From assembly GCF_034424645.1 (NCBI RefSeq), contig NZ_CP139969.1, positions 868,001 to 932,000 on the forward strand: a stretch of 64,000 nucleotides of DNA, in the 5' to 3' direction. Position 1 is the first letter of the stretch; every line of letters starts with the position of its first letter. Source of the DNA: Bordetella avium. Lineage in GTDB: Bacteria > Pseudomonadota > Gammaproteobacteria > Burkholderiales > Burkholderiaceae_B. Position numbers and translations under genes: made by a program. This document shows positions 7,562 through 15,589 of this stretch, one piece after another. The notes under the pieces are model-generated. The model was given only the letters and a program-made list of their open reading frames with translations. It made no database searches and was not told the DNA's origin.

Positions 7562-8510
7562 TCTGTCTCCTTCGCTGCGCCTCGGGCTGCTGGCCTTGCT
7601 GGCGTTGTCATGCTGTGTTGCTTACATGGTCTTGGGCGCGAATGGGCAATGGTCTTTTGTCATTCCCTTTCGTGGCGGCAAGCTGTTGGCGATGCTGTTG
7701 GTGGCCTATTGCGTTGCCTTGTCCTCGGTGTTGTTTCAGACCCTCACGCATAACCGGATTCTCACGCCGTCGATCATGGGTCTGGATGCGCTGTACATCG
7801 CAATCCAGGCTGCCATCGTGTTTGGTTTCGGGTTGACGGCACTCAATGCCCAGCAGCCGGTATGGCAGTTCCTGCTAGAGGCGGGACTGATGGCGGGTTT
7901 CGCTTGCCTGCTGTTTCGCTGGTTGTTTACCGGGGCTGCGCAAAGCCTGCATCTGATGATGTTGGTGGGCATCATCTTTGGCCTGCTGTTTCGCAGTCTG
8001 TCGAGCTTCGCGGTGCGCTTGATCGACCCCAATGAGTTTTTGGTTCTGCAGGACCGGATGTTCGCCAGTTTCAATAGTGTGCGCACAGGCCTTTTGCCCT
8101 TGGCGGCGACGACGGTGTTGTTGGTTACGGTCGTGTTTTGGCGGATGCGCCGCCGCTATGACGTGATTGCCCTCGGGCGGGAGGTGGCCATCAGCCTGGG
8201 CGTGAACTACCGCGCGACGCTGCTGGCGACCCTGAGCGGGGTGGCGGTGCTGGTGGCGGTGGCGACGGCGCTGGTCGGGCCGGTCACCTTTCTGGGTTTG
8301 CTGGTCAGCAATCTGGCTTACCAGAGCATGGCCAGCGATCGCCATGCTCAGACCGTGCCTGCCGCCGTGCTGTGGGGGGTGATCTTTCTGGTGGGCGGGC
8401 AGACCCTGCTGGAGCGCGTTCTGGGCCTGGGTACGACCGTCAGCGTGGTGATCGAGTTTGTGGGCGGTCTGCTGTTTCTTATTCTGATCTTGCGCAAAGG
8501 GCGTCAATGA
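7554..8510 (+). CDS. Iron-siderophore ABC permease (FatC type)
   Basis: A 318-residue FecCD-family permease, partner of the preceding one. It has the motif VALSSVLFQTLTHNRILTPS and the C-terminal GPVTFLGLLVSNLAYQ that contacts the ATPase. The start is a TTG at 7554, overlapping the upstream gene by 8 bp; no better start is available without losing the first helix. Its stop overlaps the ATPase start codon (ATGA). Inner membrane. Confidence 0.9.
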   Translation: MPSLSPSLRLGLLALLALSCCVAYMVLGANGQWSFVIPFRGGKLLAMLLVAYCVALSSVLFQTLTHNRILTPSIMGLDALYIAIQAAIVFGFGLTALNAQQPVWQFLLEAGLMAGFACLLFRWLFTGAAQSLHLMMLVGIIFGLLFRSLSSFAVRLIDPNEFLVLQDRMFASFNSVRTGLLPLAATTVLLVTVVFWRMRRRYDVIALGREVAISLGVNYRATLLATLSGVAVLVAVATALVGPVTFLGLLVSNLAYQSMASDRHAQTVPAAVLWGVIFLVGGQTLLERVLGLGTTVSVVIEFVGGLLFLILILRKGRQ

Positions 8511-9265
8511 TAGAAGTCCAATCCCTTAGCAAGCGCTACAGCCAGGATGTGGTGGTTGATGACGTGAGCCTGAGTTTGCCCGATGGTGGCATCACCGCCA
8601 TCGTGGGGCCCAATGGCGCGGGCAAGTCCACCTTGCTGTCTATGGTGAGCCGTTTGTTGCCGATGTCGAGCGGGCAGGTGCTGATCGATGGCTTGGACGT
8701 GACGCGCACCGATAGCCGCGAGTTGGCCCGGCGCTTGGCGATTTTGCGCCAGGACAATCATTTGCCGCTGCGCCTGACTTTGCGCGACCTGGTGGCTTTT
8801 GGCCGTTATCCGCATAGCGGCGGACGCCTGACCGAAGAGGATAGCGCCCATATCGAGCGTGCGATCGGCTATCTGGATCTGGGGCATCTGGCTGAACGCT
8901 TTTTGGATGAGATGTCGGGCGGACAGCGCCAGCGCGCCTTTGTGGCCATGGTCTTGTGTCAGGATACGCGTTATGTGCTGCTCGATGAGCCGCTCAATAG
9001 TCTGGACATGAAGCACGCGGTCGCAATGATGCGTATTTTGCGGCGTGCGGCCGACGAGTTGGGCAAGACCGTGGTCATCGTGTTGCACGACCTCAATTTT
9101 GCGTCGGCCTATGCTGACCACATTGTGGCCATGCGGCAAGGGCGGGTGGCCTACCAAGGGCCGCCCTCGGCCATTATCCGTAGTGAGGTCTTGAGCGAGC
9201 TTTATGCGCTGCCCATTGCCGTGCACGAACTCGACGGGCAGCGCATCTGTGTGTATTACCGTTAG
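8507..9265 (+). CDS. Iron-siderophore ABC transporter ATPase (FatE type)
   Basis: A 252-residue ABC ATPase with Walker A GPNGAGKST (residues 34-42), Q-loop near ILRQDNH, signature MSGGQRQRA, Walker B YVLLDEP and the switch histidine in VIVLHDLN. It powers the two permeases. The true start is ATG 8507, overlapping the permease stop; the longer open frame upstream is a shadow. It is the last gene of the importer operon, followed by the tRNA-Leu(GAG) promoter region. Confidence 0.93.
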   Translation: MIEVQSLSKRYSQDVVVDDVSLSLPDGGITAIVGPNGAGKSTLLSMVSRLLPMSSGQVLIDGLDVTRTDSRELARRLAILRQDNHLPLRLTLRDLVAFGRYPHSGGRLTEEDSAHIERAIGYLDLGHLAERFLDEMSGGQRQRAFVAMVLCQDTRYVLLDEPLNSLDMKHAVAMMRILRRAADELGKTVVIVLHDLNFASAYADHIVAMRQGRVAYQGPPSAIIRSEVLSELYALPIAVHELDGQRICVYYR

Positions 9266-9337
9266 CCCAGCACGGGTTCTGCGGACTCGGCTGAAACGCT
9301 GCTGCAGAGGCGTTTCAAACGACTTTTGACAGCCTGG

Positions 9338-9397
9338 TGGCACTTCTGAAATAAGCGTGATAGAATGCTCGACTTTCCAGGGTGCATATGCCTGGAA
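9338..9397 (+). promoter_or_regulatory. Probable promoter and leader hairpin of tRNA-Leu(GAG)
   Basis: A -10-like TAGAAT (9361-9366) lies 17 bp after TGGCAC (9338-9343), about 40 bp upstream of the tRNA. The short leader contains a perfect 7-bp inverted repeat TTCCAGG/CCTGGAA (9375-9381 and 9391-9397), plausible as a 5' processing hairpin. A TTGACA at 9326 is too far from TAGAAT to be its -35. Confidence 0.35.
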
Positions 9398-9404
9398 GCG
9401 TCAA

Positions 9405-9489
9405 GCCGACGTGGTGAAATTGGTAGACACGCTATCTTGAGGGGGTAGTGGCGAAAGCTGTGCGAGTTCGAGTCTCGCCGTCGGCACCA
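9405..9489 (+). tRNA. tRNA-Leu(GAG)
   Basis: An 85-nt class II tRNA with acceptor GCCGACG/CGTCGGC, D-arm GAAATTGGTAGACAC, anticodon stem-loop CTATC-TTGAGGG-GGTAG (anticodon GAG), a long variable arm, T-arm GAGTTCGAGTCTC and encoded CCA. It is intron-free, in contrast to the tRNA-Leu(UAA) at 2491-2803. Confidence 0.96.
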
Positions 9490-9521
9490 AGAATTTGTTC
9501 CAGGTTTGCCCCTGAGCCGAT

Positions 9522-9561
9522 AAAAAAACCCGCATTCTTCTTATGAAGATGCGGGTTTTTT
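9522..9561 (+). terminator. Rho-independent terminator after tRNA-Leu(GAG)
   Basis: A long stem (AAAAAACCCGCATTCTTC against GAAGATGCGGGTTTTTT, loop TTAT) with terminal T-run starts about 30 bp after the tRNA. The A/T flanks make it potentially bidirectional. Confidence 0.92.
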
Positions 9562-10050
9562 GTTGCCTGGCGTCTTGGTTCGACCGCCAGCACCCATTGC
9601 GTTTGAATAGGGCTTTGAATGTGTTTTTGAACACTTACTCGAGACGGGCAATGCTGAGCTTGATAGTGCCGAGGCTGAATGGGATGGACCGGCCTAGCTG
9701 TCAAGAACCGACCTCAAACCGCTCGATCGCCTCGATGATCTGGTTGAGCCGCGGCTTCTTTATGCTTTAGAACGCATCAACGAGAAAATGCTGCTTCTGA
9801 CTTCACTGCTTTATCGGTGGGATTCCCTATCGAGCATGGACTTTGAGGCCGCTCGTGGGGGTGCTTTTTTACTGGCTATTCAGCCAGTGCTATAATGGCG
9901 CCCCTGCAGCCATGTTTTGTCTGGCCGCAGTAGCTGCTTTAGCCGCGACGCGGCCACCCCACTCATTTCTTGCCAGCCGCCACGATTGACGCCTGTTGAC
10001 TTGGAAGCATGTCCTGGGGCTGCGGCATACCCCGCACGTTCACTGCTGTT
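9562..10050. other. Gene-poor stretch before the EPS locus
   Basis: No convincing gene is present. An open frame from 9698 to the TAA at 9893-9895 encodes a helical-looking sequence (containing LDDLVEPRLLYALERINEK) but has no good start codon or ribosome site; it may be a decayed gene end or the tail of a lost gene. A strong promoter candidate is at 9868-9896. The rest shows nothing I recognise. Confidence 0.5.
9868..9896 (+). promoter_or_regulatory. Sigma-70 promoter candidate with palindromic spacer
   Basis: TTTACT (9868-9873) and a perfect TATAAT (9891-9896) are separated by 17 bp. Much of the spacer is an inverted repeat, ACTGGCT-ATTC-AGCCAGT (9871-9888), which could be an operator. It points toward the first acyltransferase and the EPS operon about 0.5-2 kb downstream and is the best promoter-like sequence at the left end of the locus. 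Confidence 0.5.
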
Positions 10051-10368
10051 TCACTGACTCTTGTTCTGCTGATCCTGGCCTATGGGGCAGTACTTGCTTG
10101 CTGCCCGACCGGTTCTTCCTTGACCGGTTGCGAAAGGATTTCCTACGCCTGGCTGTGGCTTGTTCGTCATGACGGCCTTATGGGAGCCGACCATGAGGGA
10201 GCCGACCATGATGGTCATGGTGCTGCGGCCGTGTTTTCCGCTGCCACATTCATGTGTGCCAAGCAGGCGCTTGCCTTGAATGATGTTGCTATGTGCGAGC
10301 TGTGCCCCGTCGGCGCGGCGATAGGCGTATGGGTCGGAGAAGCACTTTTTTGCGCTGCCGTTGTCTAA
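10051..10368 (+). pseudogene. Decayed 3' end of a polysaccharide flippase gene
   Basis: The translated end of this stretch aligns in frame with the C-terminus of the intact flippase at 19986-21242: PVGAAIGVWVGEALFCAAV here against PMGAAIGILVGEACFCAAV there, and an upstream LAYGAVL against LAYGVVL. The region between is strongly diverged and no start or N-terminal part exists. It lies at the same relative position upstream of an acyltransferase as in the intact copy, so it is a relic of a segmental duplication rather than a gene. Confidence 0.7.
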
Positions 10369-10429
10369 CTGGTTAAGCGCGCAACCAGAGTGCCAGTGGT
10401 TTCAACTGGCTCGCCGAAAGGACGGGTTG

Positions 10430-11500
10430 ATGGATATTTTTACAATACAGTATTTACGCAGTATGGCAGCTATGCGGGTCGTGGCTGTCCATCTGTATCC
10501 GCAGCTCGAACGCATGGGCTATAACGGTTATTGGTTGCAATGGCTGGCGTCCGGCGTAGATATTTTCTTTGTTCTCAGCGGCTTTCTGATGTGGGTCACC
10601 ACGTGCAATAAAAACATCGGCGTGTGGGATTTTTATCGCCGCCGCATTGTGCGCATCGTGCCGCTTTATTGGGTGCTGACCTCGGTGGCGGTTGCGGTCA
10701 TGCTGATCGCGCCGCAGTTGTTGCAGAGCAAGAGTTTCGACCTACTCAATGTTGTTTCCTCGTACTTTTTCTTTATGACGCCCAATCCGCAAGGTCTGGT
10801 CGAACCTGTGTTGACGGTGGGGTGGACGCTCAACTACGAGATGATGTTTTACGTCATCTTTGGTATCGCTTTATTGATGCCGACTACCTGGCGGTTTGCC
10901 ACCGTCACGGTCGTGTTTCTTAGCATGAGCATGGTGGGTTGGTTTTTTGTGGATACCAGCGCCCCGTCCGTTTTGGCTTCCTATACCTCGGATATCGTGC
11001 TGGAGTTCGTATTGGGTATGGGGATTGGTGTGTGGTTTACCCGGTCGGATAAGCGCGGATCGGCCAGGCTAGGTTGGATGTTGATCATCGGCGGCTTGAG
11101 CGTGATCGCCTTGCTGTCAGTGATTGCGCCACCTGGAACGTCGCGCCTGTTAGTGCAGGGTGTGCCTGCGGCGGCCATTGTGATGGGAGCGATCTTGCTC
11201 GATCGTTTTAATGTGCTGCCGCGTGTGTCCTGGCTGCACAAGTTGGGCGATGCCTCTTATTCGATTTATCTTTCGCATGCCTTCGTGCTGTCAGCCTTGA
11301 GCCAAGTCTGGCGCAAGCTGCATCTGGATGCCTTGCCTGGCGGTTGGGTGGGTTTTTGCGTGGTCGGTATGTTGATGTCGACTGTCGTAGGTATTTTGGT
11401 TTATCACTGGCTGGAGCGGCCTTTGATCCGTTTTTTCAAGCGTCCTTCCAAGCCGCTTGTTCCTCAGCTGGTCAATGCCCGATCCGCGGCGGGTCTTTGA
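10430..11500 (+). CDS. Membrane acyltransferase 3 family, first copy
   Basis: A 356-residue multi-pass inner-membrane acyltransferase of the OafA/YrhL family. It has the N-terminal pattern SMAAMRVVAVHLYP with the catalytic-type histidine, VDIFFVLSGFLMW, the RRIVRIVPLYW loop and the C-terminal KLGDASYSIYLSHAF motif. About ten hydrophobic segments are seen. The ATG at 10430 has an AAAGGA ribosome site. It resembles the second copy at 21264-22328 at roughly 70% of residues by eye. It probably adds acetyl or another acyl group to the polysaccharide repeat unit. It stays intact although both neighbouring gene relics have decayed, which suggests selection on its function. Confidence 0.88.
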   Translation: MDIFTIQYLRSMAAMRVVAVHLYPQLERMGYNGYWLQWLASGVDIFFVLSGFLMWVTTCNKNIGVWDFYRRRIVRIVPLYWVLTSVAVAVMLIAPQLLQSKSFDLLNVVSSYFFFMTPNPQGLVEPVLTVGWTLNYEMMFYVIFGIALLMPTTWRFATVTVVFLSMSMVGWFFVDTSAPSVLASYTSDIVLEFVLGMGIGVWFTRSDKRGSARLGWMLIIGGLSVIALLSVIAPPGTSRLLVQGVPAAAIVMGAILLDRFNVLPRVSWLHKLGDASYSIYLSHAFVLSALSQVWRKLHLDALPGGWVGFCVVGMLMSTVVGILVYHWLERPLIRFFKRPSKPLVPQLVNARSAAGL

Positions 11501-11740
11501 GCAGGCGCGGCCAGCGCTTGTGCGCGGGTTTGCGCCCCTTGCGACGCCCCACGTGGTCATGCGCGTGGCAGTAGCGGTGTTGCGCCTGGGGGCGCTGCCC
11601 TGACTCGACGGCCGCGATGCCTGGGGGCAGTTTTTCATGAAACGTCGAACTCCCGCAGGGCGGGTGCAGCGGCCATAGCCCAGGCGCTGAGCCGAGCCGG
11701 ACGAAGGTCGCGCTGCTCTCGCTCCAGCCCATGGTTCGCA
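11472..11740 (-). pseudogene. Decayed 3' end of a glycosyltransferase gene
   Basis: The minus-strand translation contains GSAPGLWPLHPP, IAAVESGQ and HKRWPRLLKD, matching GSAPGLWSLHPP, IAAVESGQ and HKRWLRLLKD at the end of the intact gene at 22300-23337. Only about the last 75 codons remain, with several substitutions and no start. It overlaps the acyltransferase end by 29 bp as in the intact copy. It is a relic of the duplicated block. Confidence 0.75.
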
Positions 11741-11835
11741 TCCCCTCGATAGTTGGGGCCTGCGCGATACCCTGGGCGGAGGAGACTCCGGTAAAATGAG
11801 ACCAATCTTTCGTCCATACCGATTCAAGGTCCCTC

Positions 11836-13221
11836 GTGAGTCCGTCTACCGAATCCGGTTTGCTGTCCTTGCATCAAGTGTGGGCCATGGTGGCCGCGCG
11901 CTCGCGCCTGATTGCGCAGGTCGCGATAGCGACGGTATTGCTGACCGGCTTGCTGTTGCTGCTGCTGCCCCGCGTCTGGACTGCCACGGCCGATGTTTTC
12001 ATCGACTACCGTGAAAATGATCCCATCAATGGGCGCTCGTTCTCGGCCCTGCTCGATGAAAGCTATATGCAGACGCAGATCGACCTGATACGCAGTCAGG
12101 CGGTTGCTGACCAGATGATTCAGACGCTCGGTTTGCTGTCGGGAGAGGATGCACTGAACGGCTCGCGCGCGCACACTGCGCTGGTGGCTGAGATTCGCCG
12201 CAGTCTGGAGGTTGCCAAGCAACAGAACAGCCGTGTGCTGACGGTGTCGTTCTCGGCCGATACGCCGCAAAAGGCGCGGGAGTATGCCAATGCCATCGTC
12301 AATGCCTATCTGGCGGTCAGCCAGAATATTTCCTCGGGGGCGGCGCGAGCGCGCCGCGAACAGTACACCGCGCAATTGGAACAGTTGCGCAACGAGCTCG
12401 ACACGCTTCAGGATAAGCTGACACGTTATCAGCAGGAAACCGGCATTGTCGACACGCCCCAGGGGGGCGATATCGATTTGCGCCGCTTGAACGATATGAC
12501 GACGGCGCTGCTGGCGTTGGAGTCGCAGGAGCAGGCCGCCCGTGCGCGTAACGAGGCCAATGAGCGCTTGCTCAAGAGTGGCGTGAAGGTGGAGGATCTG
12601 CCCGAAGTGGGGCAGTCTGCGCCCGTCAATGATTTGCGCAATGGCGTGACCATCGTCGATCAGCAACTGGGGCAGTTGCGCGGTTCGCTGGGGCCTAAGC
12701 ATCCCAGCGTCGCGGGGCTGCAGGCGCAGCGCGCCACCATGCAGGCGGAGGTGGAGCGGCAGGCGGCCGCCGTGCTGGCTTCGCAACGCAGCGAACTGGA
12801 TCGTTTGCAGGCGCAGAAAGCCTCGTTGCAGGCCGACATCAAGGCTCAACGCGACAAGGTGCTGGATCAGATGGCCAAGCGCGACCGCATTGCCGCCTAT
12901 CAACGCCAGTTCGCCGGGGTGGAGCAGGTGTATAACACCGCCTTGCAGAAATATGACGGCATCCTGATGGCGAGCAATATTTCCTTGCCCAATCTGGCAG
13001 TGCTGCGCGCTGCCGATGCGCCGACCTCGCCCTCTAGCCCGAAAGTCACGCGCAGTCTGGCGCTGGCCTTGGTGGTCGGAGTGCTGGCAGGTCTGGCGCT
13101 GGCCCTGCTGCTTGAATTGAGCCGCCGGCGCATTCGCTGCACCGATGATTTGCTGCGCAATACCCGCCTTCCCGTAATGGGCCGTATTGGCCGCCGCTCG
13201 CTTACTCCGGTGAAGCCATGA
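11836..13221 (+). CDS. Polysaccharide chain-length determinant (Wzz/GumC, EpsF-like)
   Basis: A 461-residue polysaccharide co-polymerase. Helix 1 is at about residues 27-47 (VAIATVLLTGLLLLLLP), followed by the Wzz domain (VWTATADVFIDYRENDP), a long periplasmic coiled coil (residues 160-380, with the GPKHPSVAGLQAQ motif), a SPSSPKVTRSLALALVVGV segment leading into helix 2 at about residues 410-430, and a short cytoplasmic tail with no kinase domain. The start is GTG 11836, preceded by AAGG. The kinase partner follows with an ATGA overlap. It controls export and chain length in Wzy-dependent EPS systems. Confidence 0.88.
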   Translation: MSPSTESGLLSLHQVWAMVAARSRLIAQVAIATVLLTGLLLLLLPRVWTATADVFIDYRENDPINGRSFSALLDESYMQTQIDLIRSQAVADQMIQTLGLLSGEDALNGSRAHTALVAEIRRSLEVAKQQNSRVLTVSFSADTPQKAREYANAIVNAYLAVSQNISSGAARARREQYTAQLEQLRNELDTLQDKLTRYQQETGIVDTPQGGDIDLRRLNDMTTALLALESQEQAARARNEANERLLKSGVKVEDLPEVGQSAPVNDLRNGVTIVDQQLGQLRGSLGPKHPSVAGLQAQRATMQAEVERQAAAVLASQRSELDRLQAQKASLQADIKAQRDKVLDQMAKRDRIAAYQRQFAGVEQVYNTALQKYDGILMASNISLPNLAVLRAADAPTSPSSPKVTRSLALALVVGVLAGLALALLLELSRRRIRCTDDLLRNTRLPVMGRIGRRSLTPVKP

Positions 13222-14294
13222 GCGATTCTTCTTTCCGCCCGCTGTTTGACCGCCTTGCCCAGGTTGCGTCGAGTACGCCTGCCGAGACGGCTTCTGAGTC
13301 TGCGGCGCAGCCGCCCGCGCCGTCTGCGGCCGAGCCGCCTGCACGAGCGCCGATCGAGCCTGCGCCCGATCCCGTTTCGCAGGCGCCCGCCGTGGCCGCA
13401 GGCCAGGCAGCCGAACGGATGGGTGAGCGCTTCGTGCGCTTGGGTTTGCTGACCGAAGAGCAGGTTCAGCATGTGGTGCGTTTGCAGCATACCGAACGGC
13501 TGCGCTTTGGCCAGGCGGCGGTGCGGCTGGGCTTTGTCTCGGAGGAGCGCGTGCAGGCCGTGCTGGCCGAGCAATACCACTACGACTACGCCAGCAACCG
13601 TCAGCAGAACGCCGATTTGTCTTTGCCTATCGCGGCCATGCCCTTTAGCCAGGAGGCCGAAGCCATCCGGCAGGTGCGCGGCGAGCTGTCCATCCGTCTG
13701 GGAGGGCTACCCCGTTTCGCATTGGCGGTGATCGGCACCGAGGAGCATGAAGGCTGCTCTTATCTGGCGGCCAGTCTGGCCATCGCTTTTGCCCAAACCG
13801 GCCGGCGGACCCTGTTGGTGAATGCCGATCTTCGCGCCAGCGGCCAGCACGATCTGCTGGGACGTGGCGGCGGCATGGGTTTGTCCACGGTGCTGGCGGG
13901 CCGGGCTGGCGCACAGCGGGCCCGCGCCGTGGCGGGGTTTCCCAGCCTGGCGGTGCTCGATGCAGGCCCTCAGCCGCCTAATCCGGCCGAGTTGCTGCGC
14001 GAGCCCGCGTTGAGGAAAGTGCTCGAAAGCTATGCGGGCGAGTACGAGATTTTTATCGTGAATACGCCGCCCACCAATCATTCCTCAGATGCCCAGAGCA
14101 TCGCCCGGCAAGTCGATGCCTGTTTGCTGGTGGCGCGCAAGGATATCACCCTGCTCGCCGATCTTGACCGCGCCGCGCAACTGCTCGATACGGCTGGCGC
14201 TCGGGTGCTGGGCGTGGTTTACAACGAGTATGATTCGCAGGCTGCGCTCGGGCGTAGCTGGCGCGAGCGCGTGCGGGCGTGGATACGCCGGTGA
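13218..14294 (+). CDS. EpsG-type BY-kinase-like ATPase with N-terminal MshEN-like domain
   Basis: A 358-residue cytoplasmic partner of the chain-length protein. Residues 1-65 are a Pro/Ala-rich linker. Residues 68-125 resemble the MshEN/GSPII_E N-terminal fold (GERFVRLGLLTEEQV, FGQAAVRLGFVSEERV). Residues 160-350 are a BY-kinase/MinD-like domain. The P-loop region reads GTEEHEGCSYLAASLA, without the GK[ST] lysine; EpsG-family members share the GRSYLAANLA form. The A' motif is LLVNADLR, with Asn where Asp is usual. No C-terminal tyrosine cluster exists. Tyrosine kinase activity is therefore uncertain; a regulatory or scaffold role is possible. Confidence 0.82.
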   Translation: MSDSSFRPLFDRLAQVASSTPAETASESAAQPPAPSAAEPPARAPIEPAPDPVSQAPAVAAGQAAERMGERFVRLGLLTEEQVQHVVRLQHTERLRFGQAAVRLGFVSEERVQAVLAEQYHYDYASNRQQNADLSLPIAAMPFSQEAEAIRQVRGELSIRLGGLPRFALAVIGTEEHEGCSYLAASLAIAFAQTGRRTLLVNADLRASGQHDLLGRGGGMGLSTVLAGRAGAQRARAVAGFPSLAVLDAGPQPPNPAELLREPALRKVLESYAGEYEIFIVNTPPTNHSSDAQSIARQVDACLLVARKDITLLADLDRAAQLLDTAGARVLGVVYNEYDSQAALGRSWRERVRAWIRR

Positions 14295-15589
14295 GCACGG
14301 CCGCGCCGTTTGAGCCCTCGCGAAGCGATCGCAGGGCGGTCTGGCTGTTGGTCGGCCTGAGCCTGGTGTTCGCCATTGTGCCCGACAATTTTTCCTTGGG
14401 CACGGTCGGGATAGATGCCAACCACACCATCATGCAGGGCTCGGGCTTGCGGCAGATCCAGTATGGGTCGCTGTTTCTGTGGGCGGCTTTTCTGGCCTGG
14501 CGTCATCTGAGTGTGACCTTATCGACGTTGCGCGCGGCCAATCCTTTTCTGCTGCTGGTGGTGGCGTATTGCCTGATGACCGCCCTCTGGTCGCCCTATC
14601 CGGATATCACCATCAAGCGGTCGATCATCATGATCGGCTTGGTGCTGATCGGGGTGGCGGTGGCGCCGCCAGTCGGCGCGCCGCGTCAGTTTCTGCGCGC
14701 GGTGATGATCAGCTATACGGCCATCATGGTGGTTTCTTTTTTTGTGGCGCTGCTGGCGCCGAGCGTGGGCGTCGATACGCAGCTGGGTAATGCCTGGCGC
14801 GGCATCACCTGGCAAAAAAATATGCTGGGCTCGATCTCGGGGTTTGCGGCCATGCTTTGGCTGCGCGAGTTTCTGATTAGGCCTCGCAAATCGGTCGCCG
14901 CGGCCCTGTTATTCAGCCTGTTCATGCTGGTCATGGCCAAGAGTGCCACGGCCATTCTCGTGACTGGGTTGGGTACCGGTGTCTACCTGCTGACCCGCCA
15001 CCGCCTCATGGGCGGACGCCATGCGGGGGTGATGGTATTGCTGTCCGCCTTGCTGGGCTGCCTGTACGCGCTCTTGTTTTTTTATGTGGCGGCGGGCCGC
15101 ATGCCAAATGTGAGTGATGTCGTTGGGCCGGTGACCGCGCTGTTCAATAAAAGCTCTGACCTGACCGGGCGCGGAATCATTTGGGATCTGGTCGAAGTCG
15201 CGATCGACCAGCACCGGGTCTGGGGCATAGGGTATAGCGCTTTCTGGGTGGGCGAAGGGGGGCCGGCGCAATACATTGCGAACCGGATCGGCTGGATGCC
15301 CGGACATGCGCACAATGGTTTTCTCGATATCCTGGTCGATATGGGCGAGGTCGGCATGGGCCTGTTTCTGGCCTGTCTGGTCTGGCATGCCGGCAGCCTG
15401 ATGAGGCTGTTTCGTATCGACCGCGAAGACGCCGCGATGCATTTGGGCATTTGCGTGACGATTCTCATCAGTAATTTTTCTGAAAGCCAGATCCTGCGAG
15501 ACACTTCTTTTCAGAACATCATGTTTATCTACTCTTCGCTGGCCATCAGCGGACGCCTGGTGCAGGCCCGCCGGGCACGGCTGTCATGA
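14291..15589 (+). CDS. O-antigen ligase/polymerase-like membrane protein (Wzy type)
   Basis: A polytopic protein of about 432 residues with 10-12 hydrophobic segments and a large periplasmic loop in the second half (AGRMPNVSDVVGPVTALF to GHAHNGFLDILVD). The loop motif GRGIIWDLVEVAI and the later HAHNGFLDIL are the Wzy_C signature seen in polymerases and ligases. In this operon a repeat-unit polymerase is the likely role. GTG 14291 overlaps the kinase stop (GTGA); GTG 14279 is an alternative start four codons longer. Confidence 0.83.
   Translation: MSTAAPFEPSRSDRRAVWLLVGLSLVFAIVPDNFSLGTVGIDANHTIMQGSGLRQIQYGSLFLWAAFLAWRHLSVTLSTLRAANPFLLLVVAYCLMTALWSPYPDITIKRSIIMIGLVLIGVAVAPPVGAPRQFLRAVMISYTAIMVVSFFVALLAPSVGVDTQLGNAWRGITWQKNMLGSISGFAAMLWLREFLIRPRKSVAAALLFSLFMLVMAKSATAILVTGLGTGVYLLTRHRLMGGRHAGVMVLLSALLGCLYALLFFYVAAGRMPNVSDVVGPVTALFNKSSDLTGRGIIWDLVEVAIDQHRVWGIGYSAFWVGEGGPAQYIANRIGWMPGHAHNGFLDILVDMGEVGMGLFLACLVWHAGSLMRLFRIDREDAAMHLGICVTILISNFSESQILRDTSFQNIMFIYSSLAISGRLVQARRARLS

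Larger units (their letters stand above)
10051..11699. repeat. Segmental duplication, copy A (degenerate flanks)
   Basis: About 1.65 kb containing a flippase 3' end, an intact acyltransferase and the 3' end of a convergent glycosyltransferase gene. It corresponds to 20871-22536. In both copies the acyltransferase and glycosyltransferase genes overlap tail to tail by exactly 29 bp, which shows shared origin. Confidence 0.75.

Noticed and set aside
9326..9366. TTGACA at 9326 with TAGAAT at 9361 as a promoter pair
   Set aside because: The 29-bp spacing is too long for sigma-70; a different -35 (9338) fits the spacing.
11824..13344. 506-codon minus-strand open frame opposite the chain-length gene
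   Set aside because: Low-complexity Gln/Arg/His-rich translation without domains; antisense shadow.
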